From positions 42,241 through 106,240 of the forward strand of contig QANZ01048088.1 of NCBI GenBank assembly GCA_003254925.1: DNA of 64,000 bases. Direction: 5' to 3'. A program made the position numbers and the translations under genes. The DNA comes from Chamaecrista fasciculata. Lineage: Eukaryota; Streptophyta; Magnoliopsida; Fabales; Fabaceae. Every line of letters begins with the position of its first letter. The stretch's first letter is position 1. A model generated the notes under the pieces. The model ran no database searches. It saw only the letters and a program-made list of their open reading frames with translations, and was not told where the DNA came from. Positions 45,846-58,100 of the stretch are shown here, piece by piece.

Positions 45846-48125
45846 TGATGCAGATTGTGCCCTAGGGCCAGTCATTTTATATGTATGATCATATGGATTG
45901 ACTAATTTATAGATGATAAATTGAGTCGTTATCATATTATTAGCATGTTTACTATGATAACAATCCTTGATTAATTTTGTGATAATTAGTCTAAAACTGT
46001 CCCTGGTCGATTATTCATGTGGGAATGTGAATAAACTAAGACCAGCATAGCTTCGGTGTATGGAGATACATGCATACGATGCTTTACGAGAGTCATGGTG
46101 CAATAAGTAAAGGGTTACAAGTTGCTGGACCGACCCGGAGAGTCCTGCATGGGTGTTAGTCATGAGCTAGCCTCTCCTGTACACCTGTCAAGATGCCCTT
46201 AGACCTGAGGTCTTGACTATTCCGGCGTTGTAGATGTCGAACTTTGGCCTAGTCCAACGTTGCCCGTAGCAGGGTAGCCATACATGCTAGGTACGGGTTT
46301 GGTTGTTTACCATGCTGAGGAATGTGGTTGACCAAGAAGGAATTTTGTCCCTCATTAAGTTGAGAGATATTTAACTGGGCCCCTCGATGAGTCTATCCAA
46401 GGAATGTGCGGCCGCACAGGGAAATGGGACTAACTCAAGGAATCGAGAGAGTTATGGTTGGGATTAAGGATGACTTTCCCGTGCCTTGTCCATGACCAAA
46501 ATATCGTGTGACAATCGGGATTATGACACAGTGGTACTAAGGTTAATTCGTTTGGCGTTAAAGTGATATACTCACGTGTTTTGGGTAGTCGTGATGGCTT
46601 GCTAGAGTCTGCTCTCGACTTGTGAGTCATAGAGATGGCTTGCTGCCAACTTCACGTGAGGCCTGTTGGGTCACACACGAGCAGGATCAAGATACCATAA
46701 TAGGGACACGAATTAGGATTAATTCGTGAGTCACTTTAGTGACACAATTTAAGGCATAGTTGAATGTCTTAGGACATCAAATCTTGTCTTAAATAATATC
46801 TACGTTGATGATATTTAAATTTTTCCAGACAAGTTTAAATATATTAATTGTTAAATAGTTAATTTGATTAATCTATTTACAATTAGATTCTTGTTGAAAA
46901 TATTAGGTATTAATAAATTAAATAAGCTTCCTAAAAGTTAGGGGATTATTGATTTATTAAATTCACTAATATTAGGATAATAAGGAGTGAGGGTGGCGCC
47001 TCATATCTCTTGAATTTTATTAATAAAAATGTTTTGTTAATTAGATTCAAGATTTGAATTTGAATTCAAGATTTGATTTTGATTTCAAGATTAATGTTTG
47101 AATTAAAGATATTAAACTAATATTTTAATTCAATATTATTAGGGAATTTGAATACAAGATTCAAATTTGAATTAAAGATATTAGGGTAATATTTTAATTC
47201 AATTTGTTAAAGATATTAATAAGATAATATAACTTCCTAAGAGTTAGGGTTTTTATCTTATTTATTAAATTCTTTAAATTAGGCTAAGGGGTGGCGCATG
47301 GATTGGATCCAAGGGTCAAGATTTGGTCTTGCATTTTGGTTTTCAAGATTGCATCTTGAATTTCAAATTAAGATATTAATGTAATATTTTAATTAGGAAT
47401 TCAAAACCTCTTGACCAAAGGGGACTGGGCATTCAAGATTTGATCTTGAAATTTAAATTTAAATTGTCTTTTTGTTTTGAATTATAATATCAGTGTAATA
47501 TTATAATTCATTGTTTAATGAACCCTATTACTTTATTTAGATATTCCCTGATTTCATGAGTTAGGGAATGTGATTCCCTAACCCTGATGAAACTATATAA
47601 TTACACACACACATAGGCAAGTGGCCTAATTCATTCCTTTAGTGTGACTAGAGAAATTTCGACTTTCCCTTAGAGAAGAGAGAGAGAAAAGTCGCCCACT
47701 TTCTTAGAGAGAGAAAGGTGCGACTAAAACCCTAACACTTTAGAGTTTTGTGTGTGTTCAAGAATTGTTCTTGAGATTAGGCGCCACTTGTTCTTGAGTG
47801 TTCAAGAATTGTTCTTGAACATTCAAGATTCGTAGATTTGGTTCTCGTATTCTCTTGGGAAGAAGAGAAGGAAGCTAGCACCTGGTTGTCTGCCAAACTG
47901 CTCGTGTGGATCACCGGCGGAGGAAGGACACGTTGGAGTGGACTTCTCTAAATCGCAAAGTTCAAAAGCTACCGATTGTTTTGGTAAACCACTTTATGTT
48001 TCCTAGTATAAATTCATATAGCAGATCCTGGTAGGAAATCACATGAGCTTAGTTATTAATTAAAGTTTTTTTTTTATTTTATTTCATTTTTGCTTCCGCT
48101 GCGCACGCTCTGTGATTTACCAACA
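45846..48125 (+). repeat. 3' LTR of the copia element (2280 bp)
   Basis: Begins TGATGCAGATTGTGCCC and ends GTGATTTACCAACA. It matches the 5' LTR along its length with scattered substitutions and small indels. Differences are concentrated in the first 60 bp. Confidence 0.92.
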
Positions 48126-48507
48126 CTTCATTCTCTCGTTCATCCTCGCTGGAGATTTCCTTGCCGGAAGAAGACGCTTGTTTAATTTAACGTGGCAGGA
48201 TTGCTAGCCAAGTTCAACAATGGTTTGAGGATGCTGACATGTACTTTTTTTGACACATAGACAATAAAAAATGCCACGTAAGCATACATTTTAACAGACA
48301 TTTCACAGTGTTAATAATAAGGATATTTTTATAAAAAATTTTAAAGTATAAGGACCGAGTTACAAAGAATTAAAGTATAGGGACTGAGTTACAAACGCAG
48401 TGAAACTATAGGGACCATTGTACTAATTTAACCATATAACTAATATAAGTAAGTTTCATTTGTGTCTTTCTCTTATGGCATAATATCTATTCACCATATT
48501 ATCTTTT
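48126..48507. other. Repeat-like spacer between copia and the Mutator-like element
   Basis: 48330-48430 has repeated phrases (aagtataaggaccgagttac, agtatagggactgagttac, tatagggaccattgtac) like the arm of an inverted-repeat element whose partner is not seen. 48430-48507 is one copy of a ~70-bp dispersed repeat also found at 58545 and 59041. Confidence 0.55.
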
Positions 48508-49456
48508 GGCTTAAGTGCACTTTTGGTGCCATAACTATGACAAAGGTTTCATTTTGGTCCTATAACTTTTTTTGTTGCAATTTTGGTCCCATAACTAGGA
48601 CAAAGGTTTCATTTTAGTCCCATAACTTTTTTTGTTGCAATTTTGGTCCCATAACTATGACAAAGGTTTCATTTTGGTCCCATAACTTTTTTTGTTGCAC
48701 TTTTGGTCCCATAACTTCTCAAAGGGTTTCACCGTTAGTCCCTTGGTGAATTCCTTCCATATTTAGTCGTTAAGTATGACGTGGCATAGTGACTAGGATC
48801 ATGATGTGGCAAAATAAGATGAAATGGACTGAAATAGGATCTATATGCAACATATTAAAACTTATCAATACCCAACCACAATATATACAAAGAGTGTTAC
48901 TTCCTCTTCCTCGTCAGCCCAACGGGACTTCCTCTTCCTCGTTCCGCTTCCCGATTTGCCGTCGCCGCCGCTTTGGTCGTTCGACTTTGGCCGAGGATCT
49001 CATCGACTTCGTCGGTGCCTTCTGCTTGAAGTCTCTTCTTCGCCACCAGATTGGTCCCTGTCAGTACCACTCTTTGTATATATGGTGGTTGGGTATAGAT
49101 AAGTTTTAATATGTTGCATATAGTTCCTATTTTAGTCCACTTCATCTTATTTTGCCACATCATGATCCTAGTTACTATGCCACGTCATACTTAACGGCTA
49201 AATATGGATGAAATTCACCAAGGGACTAACGGTGGAACCTTTTGAGAAGTTATGGGACCAAAATTGCAACAAAAAATGTTATGGGACTAAAATGAAACCT
49301 TTGTCATAGTTATGGGACCAAAATTGCAACGAAAAAAGTTATGGGACCAAAATGAAACCTTTGTCATAGTTATGGGACCAAAATTGCAACAAAAAAAGTT
49401 ATGGGACCAAAATGAAACATTTGTCATAGTTATGAGACCAAAAGTGCACTTAAGCC
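48508..49456. mobile_element. Mutator-like inverted-repeat element with 9-bp TSD and GC-rich core (949 bp)
   Basis: Arms 48508-48896 and 49068-49456 (389 bp each) are inverted copies, beginning GGCTTAAGTGCACTTTTGG and ending with its complement. Flanking ttatctttt (48499-48507 and 49457-49465) is a perfect 9-bp duplication, diagnostic of Mutator-like elements. The arms contain about three subrepeats of ~62 bp (gacaaaggtttcattttggt). The 171-bp core (48897-49067) is GC-rich and unlike the arms. Every frame through it is open on at least one strand. There is no transposase, so the element is non-autonomous. The core looks like captured gene sequence, as in Pack-MULEs. Confidence 0.9.
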
Positions 49457-49465
49457 TTATCTTTT

Positions 49466-51679
49466 AATTATATTAGAGGATCTAAATATTTATTTTCAAA
49501 TATTTATGTTATCAAAATTAATCTTTCAATTTAATTTTTATGGAGTTGGTAATGTGACACAGTTAAATGTTGATGGAAAGATTAACTTTGTATCATCATT
49601 TAATAGTGTGATCACATCACCAATTCTGTTAAAAATTGTACTGAGGAATTAGCTTTGATAAGATAAACACATGTGAGGGATTAACTTGAGAAAATAAATT
49701 TATGGAGGATCAAAATTTAAAAAAAAAATAATACGTAAAGGATCAAAATAAGGTTTTAGTCGAAATTTTATAGTTGAAGAGAGTAGGCCCTTTACATCAT
49801 GATTACAACATTTTTCCATTAAATTAGCGGGAAAAACTGGTTGCAACTTCCCGTCAACATTATTTTCTTATTAATTATTGTTTAATTTCGTATAAACACA
49901 AACCATAGAATTTCTGCAAAAATCAATAATTAAAGTGTAACGTGTTTAAGAAACATTCAATTTTTCTTTGTTTTTTTTTTTTGGTGATACAATCATACAA
50001 CGTTCAATTATTTATTGTATTGTTTCTTTTCGAAAAGGAAATCATAAATGTGACTACAGATACAGATAGCCAGCGTAGTTAAAGTAGAGATTGTCCTTTC
50101 AAACATCAAAATCACAAACTGTCTCCCAAATCCAATTGACTTCTTCTCTATTTGGCTTAAATTCATTGTAATAAGTCAACAAATTTAACCGTTAGCAAAA
50201 AACAAAGAAGTCAACAAAGTTAACCTAATTAATAAAGAGTCCATTCATAATTTATAAGATGGTGAGTTCGAATTTTATTATTGATATAAGAGACTTGTTC
50301 ATAGGCGGTCTATAAGTATATATGTAAGTGTTCATGAAACCTAGAGATATATCTTGGCTTTGGCACCTAAGCTTTCGCAATTGTGTATTTTAATTATTGA
50401 AAGATTTATTTATTAATTTGATGTAAATTCACAAACCAAATTGTAGATTTAGAAATCAATTGGCTTTCCTATCTTGGAGTGATTTAATTTCTAAAGTTCC
50501 TACAACCTTCCCTACCAAGCATTTATTTGACATTAAGAGTTAGCAAGAAGAAACTTTGATATTCTAAAGAAAATGTTACAATATTTAAATTTTTGTTTAG
50601 ACTTTATAGTGCTCTATGGGAGGATAAATTATGTGTATATATCATATATATACTCTTAAAGTGTATTTTTAGTTCCATGTTTTTTACTTAGGTCTCAATT
50701 TAGTTTCATAATTTCTTTTTATTGCATTTTTTGTTTTATATCTTTTGTTCAACTTGCAAATTTGGTCATGTATTGCATTTTTTGTTCTACGCTCAAAGAA
50801 CTCCAGATCGCTCCAATTCTCTCTTTAGAATAGAAAAGTTCTCATCTTAGAGCATGAGTAACTAATTAGGTAGATACTTGAGGAATGCCTCAAGGATGTG
50901 ACTTGAGTTCACCATGTTTCGTTGTAAAGACCAGATGTTGATGTTGCATTTATGAGGTATGACTAACTCTTTCAAGTGTAATTGTTAAAGTTGTTTATAT
51001 ATAAGTCATAGATCATATTTCGTTAAAATAATGGGACCTTGACATTCCCGGAGTTTGTCTCTCTCACGATTAATGAAGTAGCTCTTTAGGGTTTGTTAAA
51101 GAGTGGTTTACAATATATTATTTGCATAATTAGGATCGACATTGATATATACCCAAGTTTGTTTATTGTTCCGATGTGACAATAATATAGATTGTCCCGA
51201 AGAGCTTTGGCAAATAGCTGATGAATCCAGTCATGGATGAGTTACCTATCCTAATCTTGTATCCTCTCTATTGTTTGACTGATTGTGTTTATAGTTTAAA
51301 TACATGTTCTAACATAGAAAAGTAAATGCATATTCATTATCTAATCTTTATGATGAACGAACTATGATAGTCCATCTCTAGGGTTTTCTCTCAAGTGTTG
51401 TTTTGACTCATAAAAACCTTATTAAATCGTGACAACCCTCAAGAATAGAAGTTATAACCTTTGTCACAATTCTCTTAGCCTCATCACATTGAGTTCCGCG
51501 AGAGTTCGACTTTGGGTGAGCATCTATACTATATTTTAATAAATATAGTTATACTTGCGAGGCTTGAGTATAATTAAATTTGATTCGCTTAACACCTTAC
51601 GATGGGTGTCGCATCACCCTGCTTCTTAGGTTCTCACAAAAGTCGTAGTCTCATCATATACATGTCTTTGATTACTTGA
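49466..51679. other. Gene-poor AT-rich DNA
   Basis: I see no supportable gene. 50655-50765 resembles one arm of an inverted-repeat element (gtatttttagttccatgttt, ggtctcaatttagtttcata), similar to the arms at 54616 and 56862. The rest gives no recognisable protein in either direction. Confidence 0.5.
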
Positions 51680-52092
51680 ATTAATCACAGAAAGTCTTTT
51701 ATTTTTCAAAGCCTTCCATAATACTTGTCTTACATTCTATGATAAGTGTTTTTTCCAAATCAATATAAACCATGTAAACACTTGTGAGATCTCCAATATC
51801 TCTCCATCAATATATGGTATAGTATCAATCTTATTAGTAGGTAGGAACATATGTAGTCTATGTAGTTGATCTTCCTAGCATGAAACCAAATCGATTTTCT
51901 GTAATTCGTGTTTCAAATCTCAATCTCCACTCAATAACCTCCTCTCATAAATTCATTGTATTACTCTTGTGTTTGATCCTACTATAACTCCCACAATTTT
52001 GAATACCCCTTTTTCCTTATACACTCGGATTGAAATACTTTTCCTCCATCCATCTGATACTTTCTTGGATCTCAATATCATATTAAAAAAAT
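51680..52092 (-). pseudogene. LINE reverse transcriptase relic
   Basis: Reading the minus strand from 52092: MILRSKKVSDGWRKSISIRV, then YKEKGVFKI, a shifted block around ERRLLSG, FGFMPGR-like remains near 51895, then FILIWKKHLS and QVLWKAL. These track the plant LINE RT order (KMPDEWR, YKKKGD, VIERRLR, FMPGRST, DLEKAYDR). Many stops and shifts are present. The YxDD catalytic motif is not visible. Confidence 0.65.
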
Positions 52093-52559
52093 TTTGTTAA
52101 TCAACTTATACACTTGTTTCCTAAATGATCATTCACACATCAATTGGTATAATATCATATCTTCCTAACTGATCTCAATTATAATTTATTTCGAAGATTT
52201 TAAGAGTATGATGTTAAATAGGGTGTGAATTTATATAAAAGGGTATGTAATGATTGTGGTTGGTTGAAATAGGTTTATGGATTTTTTTAATTTGTATAGG
52301 GGTATAAATGGCAAGAAATAATGAAATGACATGAAGATAATGAGATGAGATGATATGTGATTGGTTGTGGTTTGAATGGGATGAGATGATATTGGAAAGC
52401 GTGAGGATGAGATATTTTTAGATGAAGGGTTTAGGGTCCATCTCATTGGACACAATTTGGTCCATAAATTTGAATGAAAAATTTAACCAGAAATAGTTTT
52501 ATGACTGAAACGAAATGATCTTATAGTTTGAGGACCAGACTGCCAACAAAAGTGAATAT
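52093..52559. other. Spacer with gatgagatgaga-type repeats
   Basis: 52330-52420 contains repeated gatgagatgatat/gagatg words. The same words recur at 54168-54210 next to a ccaaacagccc ending (54292), so 52.2-54.3 kb may be one large non-autonomous element. I cannot prove its ends. Confidence 0.4.
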
Positions 52560-53860
52560 AATTACTTTTTTTCAATTTTTTATTTTATTTTTTTAAAAAA
52601 ATGAAATAATGGGACTACAAGAAGATTGTACCTTAAAAAAAAATTGGATTCAATTATATATTTTACTCAAACAAATAGAAGAACATTGGAAAAAAAAATA
52701 AAGCATTGCAATTTTCTGGATACCCATGATTCCAACAAAAAGAAAATAACAGGCGTGTGGAAATTTATGTATTTTCCCAACATAAAAATGACAATTATTT
52801 CTCCATTATCCACAACGTATAATCATCGGATGATTTTGGACATGAATATAGAAGAAAAATAGTTTGAGGACCAAAATGAAACTAATTGCATAGTTTGAGG
52901 GAAAAAACTATATAAAAAATAGTTTTAGGAGTCAAGGAAATTGATCTCATAGTTTGAGGACCAAAATGCCTATAAAATTGAAGATAACTATTTTTTTCCT
53001 TTTTTTATAAAAAAATGTTGTAAAGAAAATAGAAGAAGATTGTAACTTAAAAAATAATTTAGGGATTCAATTGTATATTTTACTCAAAACAACTAGAGGA
53101 ATATTGGGACTAAAAAAATAACAACATTGCAAATGAACAAAAATAATTTATATTTTATCTTAACAAAAATTATTTTGAATTCAGTTATATATTTTAATAA
53201 AACAAATAAAAGAACATTGGGAAAAAAAAACACTACACAATTTTTAATTCTATTTTTTTCAAAAAAAAAAATGTAAAAACGGGACTAGAAAAATATTGTA
53301 CTTTCAAAAAAATTTGGATTCAATTATATATTTTACTCTAACATATAGAAGAACATTGGGACAAAAAAAATAAAACCACATTACAATTTTCTAGCTACCC
53401 ATGATTCGAACCAAAAAAATAATAGACACGTGGAAACTTGTGTCTTTTTCCAACAAAAAAATTATTTTCCATTATCCAGAGTGTATGATCATCGGATGAT
53501 TTTGGACACGAATATAAAACAAAAAATAGTTTGAGGACGAAAATGAAACTAATTGCATAGTTTGATAAAAAAACTAAACAAAATATAATTTTAAGAGCCA
53601 AGGAAACCGAGCTCATAGTTTGAGGACTAAAATACCTAAAAAAGTGAAGATAGTTAATTTTTTTCTTTGTTTTTTTTTTAAAAAAAACTGTATTAAAGAG
53701 AATGGAAGAAGATTCTAAATTAAAAAATATTTTAGGGATTCAGTTATATATTTTACTCAAAACAAATAGAGGAATATTGCAACTAAAAAAATAATAATAT
53801 TGTAAAATTTTTGTTTAATTAAATTAATATAAATTATATAATATATATATATATATAAGA
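52560..53860. repeat. Tandem duplication with ~670-bp period
   Basis: ggattcaattatatatttta occurs at 52646 and 53316. In both copies it is followed by the same order of blocks: gaagaacattgg, tacccatgatt, cgtgtggaaa/cacgtggaaa, atcatcggatgattttggac, aatgaaactaattgcatagt and gaagataactattt/gaagatagttaattt. A shorter subrepeat lies inside each unit. No protein is conserved between the copies. Confidence 0.88.
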
Positions 53861-53975
53861 GTGTGTGTGGGTGTGTGAAAGAGAGAGAGAAAGAGAGAGA
53901 AGGAGAGGTGTACGTGTGTGTGGGAGAGAGAAAGAGAAAAAGTGTGTGTGTGTGTGTGAGAGAGGGGTGCGTGAG
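53836..53975. repeat. Compound microsatellite (AT)n, (GT)n, (GA)n
   Basis: Runs of atatat, gtgtgtg, gagaga and gtgtgt alternate. The open frame across it is a by-product of the repeats. Confidence 0.93.
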
Positions 53976-54615
53976 TGGAAAAGAGAAAAAAAAAATAATG
54001 AAAAATGATAGATGGAGAGAGAAAATTATAAGTGTAATAAATGAGGGTATGTGAAATTACTATTTTGTCTAATTATTTTTTTTATATTTGTATTAAAATA
54101 TAGATAATTATAGGTGTATAAGTAGGGATAAATTAGTAATTGTAAAAGAAAATCAGATGATGTTGTGAATGAGATGATGGTGCCGATGAGATGAGATGAG
54201 ATGAGATGAAGGTTCCAACAAACACAAAACTATTACTTTTCATTCAATCCAGATAATGTTTGAATGAAATGAGATGAAAATTTTAATGCTCCCAAACAGC
54301 CCTTATTTAAAGTGTAGCTCGCCGACCATCTTATCAAACCATTCCTTATTATCTGGTAAAAAAAAAACCATTCCTTATTAACTTTTCTTATTATAGTTAA
54401 TTAACTTATATTGTACGTTTTTTTTTTATTTAAGTCCGTTAAATTGGGTTCGAACTACCTACTTACACAGTTCAGCTGCCAATGACGAATTTGATCTACC
54501 CAAGCATTTATTTGACATCTTGTCAAATAAAATTTGTGGGTGCGCTGTAAGCATTTATTTGGCATGAATATTTACCAAACAGAAACGTTTAGCACAATGA
54601 TATTTTAAAGAAAAT

Positions 54616-55008
54616 ATCAAAGTATACTTTTAGTTTTATAACTTTTACTTAGATTTCAATTTAATCTCAAAATTTTTTTTCTTGCACTTTTGGTCCCATA
54701 TATTTTGCTTAGATTGTAGATTTGGTCCCGTGTTACACTTTTAGTCTTATATATTTTGAGTCAGGTTACAGAATTGGTCTCATATCTTTTGATAAACCTG
54801 CAAAATTTGTCACATATTTTTGAGTTAGGTGCATAATTGATCCCATATATTTGGATAAGGTGGGACTGATAATTAAACTTTATGCAAAGATATGTGACCA
54901 ATTCTATAACTTAACCAAAAGATATGAGACAAAAAATGGAACAAAAAAGATTATGAGATCAAATTGAGACCTGAGTATTAATTATGAAACTAAAAGTACA
55001 TTTTGACA
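54616..55008. mobile_element. Inverted-repeat element without coding capacity
   Basis: The left arm (tatacttttagttttataac, then tcaatttaatctcaaaattt) and right arm (gagatcaaattgagacctg, then tgaaactaaaagtacatttt) are inverted copies of about 130 bp. The centre also carries inverted ggtcccata/tatgagac words. Arms of the same type occur at 50655 and 56862. No clear TSD. Confidence 0.7.
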
Positions 55009-55136
55009 TAAATTTTTAGGTACAATTATTAAAAGTACGTTTAGAGTGCTCTATTGGAGGATAAATTATGTGTGTGTGTATATATATATATATAATATAC
55101 ATGTGAAACCAAAACATACATTGCAATCTTAAGAAA

Positions 55137-58100
55137 ATGGGACGCTCATCAGTGACATCCCATGATGAAGAACAGACTAAAAGAGAGAGCCTAGAGAATG
55201 AAATTAGGAGCCGTGACATCTCTAATCTTAATGGGGACTCACAAGAGAACTTGGCTCTTGTAATCAATAGCTATGTGGAAACTCTATCTCATGGCAAAAT
55301 GCACGCTTTAGGTAATTTTAATTTCATGTTTTTAATTTCCCTTTATATGTTTGATTTCCAGACAATTATATATAGAGTAAACTAACTATTTAATCCTTGA
55401 CAGATCACCAAACCGATAACACAATTCTTGAAAGATCAAAACCGTATATTCATGAATTAATATAAATAGTATACTAATTTAATCTTTCGAGAACTAAAGA
55501 GCAAGGTTGCAAATTGTGATTACAATTGTGAGTGTGGCGGGTATTGTTGTTGCGGCCGCTATGGCAACAACAATATTACCGTTGCAACTATGATAGTAAG
55601 TCGCAATTTGCAACATTGCTAAGGAGTATATATTATTTTAATTTTTTATGGACTAAATTATATATTTTAATTATTTAATAATCGAATTGTCAACTTGATA
55701 TATAATAGTTCAAAAATTGAATTATTAATTTACTTATATATATATATTACTTGTCAGTTATGTACCCCTTCAATTTTAAGCTTCAACAATATATATGTAT
55801 ATATAAATGTTGAAGCAGGGTATCCAGGTAATCAAGATTTGGACTATGGAGCTTTGGGACAACTACTTCATTTTCACATAAACAATGCTGGTGATCCTTT
55901 TCTGGGAACTGGCTATGCTCTCAATTCAACTTCTTTTGAAGTTTGGGTTCTTGATTGGTTTGCTAGTTTGTGGGAAATTGAGAAGAAAGAATATTGGGGA
56001 TACGTCACTACTGGTGGAACTGAAGGCAATCTTCATGGAATCTTAATAGGGTATATAAGTTCTTTGTTCAACAAATACTTTAGTTAAACAATTTATTATA
56101 ATAAAAAATACTTTGAAACAAATGTCATGTATGTAGATAGATATTTAACTTAATATGTTATTATAATTAAATAAAAAAATAGAACTTATTAAAGTAAAAA
56201 GTGTGAGAAAGAATATGCTAATTGCTTAGCCTAAAAAGTATGAGGAATACTTATCCCCAGAAATATATGTATCAAGATTGTAAGTAATCCTCATTATCCC
56301 ACATGGTTGGTCACACTATATATATATGAAATCGAGAGGGGAAGGATTCAAATCTTGTAATGGGCAAGAGCTATGAAACACGGGCACTGATATGAATAAA
56401 GGACACGACAAGTATATAGATATATTGACACGTCAAATTTTAAAATTACACGACATGACATGATATATATATTTATATATATAAAAATAATTAAAAATTC
56501 ATAAATTTTTATGAAAATTTTAAAAATTACAATATCTATTCATAATTATATGTATCATTATTTTCTATTGTTTGTTATATTAAAGTTACAAAAAATTAAT
56601 TTTATATTTTGAAAGTTATGAATATGTGTCGTATGAGTTCGTGTCCAACACAATGGCACGCCTTCAAAATGAAGTGTTCATGCTTCATAGGGCATGGGCT
56701 ATATTTTTTATAATGTGTCTATTAGGTGTGTGTGTTTCATAGCTCTTGCCACCTACGAAATTTAACCTATAACATTTTTAAAAGTAGGAAATTTAGCCCA
56801 TAAGCATGGGCTATATTTTTTATAAAAATTTCCTACTTTTAAAAATGTTATAGGTTAAAGTATAAACTTGGTCTTATATCTTTTGTTGAGTTCCTAATTT
56901 GGTTTTATATCCTTTTTATTACACTTTTGGTCTTATATCTTTGCAAAAGGTCTCAATTTGATCACATATCATATTTTGTCCCATATCTTTTGGTCAAAAT
57001 AGAGGATTGATCTCATATCTTTGCAAAATATTACACCATTTTTTTTGGCCAATAAACATATTACCCCATTTGCTCTACTTGACCCAAAGATATGAAACTA
57101 ATTATGCATTTGACCCAAAGATATGAGACCAATTCTGCACCTGATTCAATATGAAACCAAATTGGGACCTAACCCAAATATATGAGACAAGATCTGCAAC
57201 AAAAAAAAAAATAGGAGATCAAATTGGGAACTGAGCAAAAACACTGAGACCAAGTTTGCACTTTGGCCAAAATGTTCAGTTAAAATAAAATAATAAAAAT
57301 ATCAATATACTAAAAAACATTTAAAATAATATTCAAGTTTTTAAAATAATAAGTGTTTTAGTTTAATTTTGTTAAATAGTATATAGCTAGAAGATAAAAA
57401 ATAAAAAAAATAAAAAAATAAAACCATTATTAAGAATATCAAATTAATTAATTTAGTTTACTATTCTACACTACTCATTTTTTCAATTTTTTTAAAATTA
57501 GCCGTATTAATTATACATTTCTAACTTCTTCTATTTTTATAATATTTTTAATTTATCTCACAAAATATCTTTTAAATATTTTATTTGATGAATCTCAATA
57601 TATTATATATTTTCAAATTATCATTTATAAATGTTAATAATATTTAATAATGTATTTATTTAGAATTAAAGTTGCTTAAATACCTCTTACAAATATAATT
57701 TATTTATATATATATTTTAACAGGGTTGAAATGGTTCAATATAATCTAATTTAGTTACAAAATGGTCCAATTGCATAACCTAGACCAATTGCTAAGTAGT
57801 TCTAAGTTTCAGTTGACTCGGCTAGCTAAGTAATTGGTCCGAGATATTAAAAAGAATTATTTGTAGCATTTCCCAAACAATCAATTCTTTTTTGTAAAAT
57901 ATTTGATAATTGGGTATATATAATGCAAATAGGAGGGAGAAATTTCCAGATGGAGTTTTATATACATCACGAGAATCGCATTATTCAGTGTTCAAAATTG
58001 CCAGAATGTATAGAATGCAGTATGTGAGTATAACAACTTTGATCTCTGGTGAGATTGATTGTAATGATTTTAAAGTTGCACTTCTTGCTAATAAGGACAA

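Larger units (their letters stand above)
38413..48125 (+). mobile_element. Full-length Ty1/copia retrotransposon with 2.3-kb LTRs
   Basis: Two LTRs of about 2.29 kb in direct orientation flank a 5.1-kb interior with PBS, gag, protease, integrase, RT and RNase H in copia order (integrase before RT). Flanking cttcg (38408-38412) and cttca (48126-48130) look like a 5-bp TSD with one later substitution. Many stops and frameshifts show it is dead. Its LTRs are the parents or siblings of the four solo LTRs at 2.3, 7.7, 13.4 and 20.2 kb. I do not assign a copia lineage with confidence. Confidence 0.93.

Noticed and set aside
50750..51650. Possible decayed gene between the Mutator-like element and the LINE relic
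   Set aside because: No frame longer than a few dozen codons and no recognisable motif on either strand.
53863..54054. 63-codon frame rich in Glu, Lys, Val, Cys
   Set aside because: Pure product of GT and GA microsatellites.
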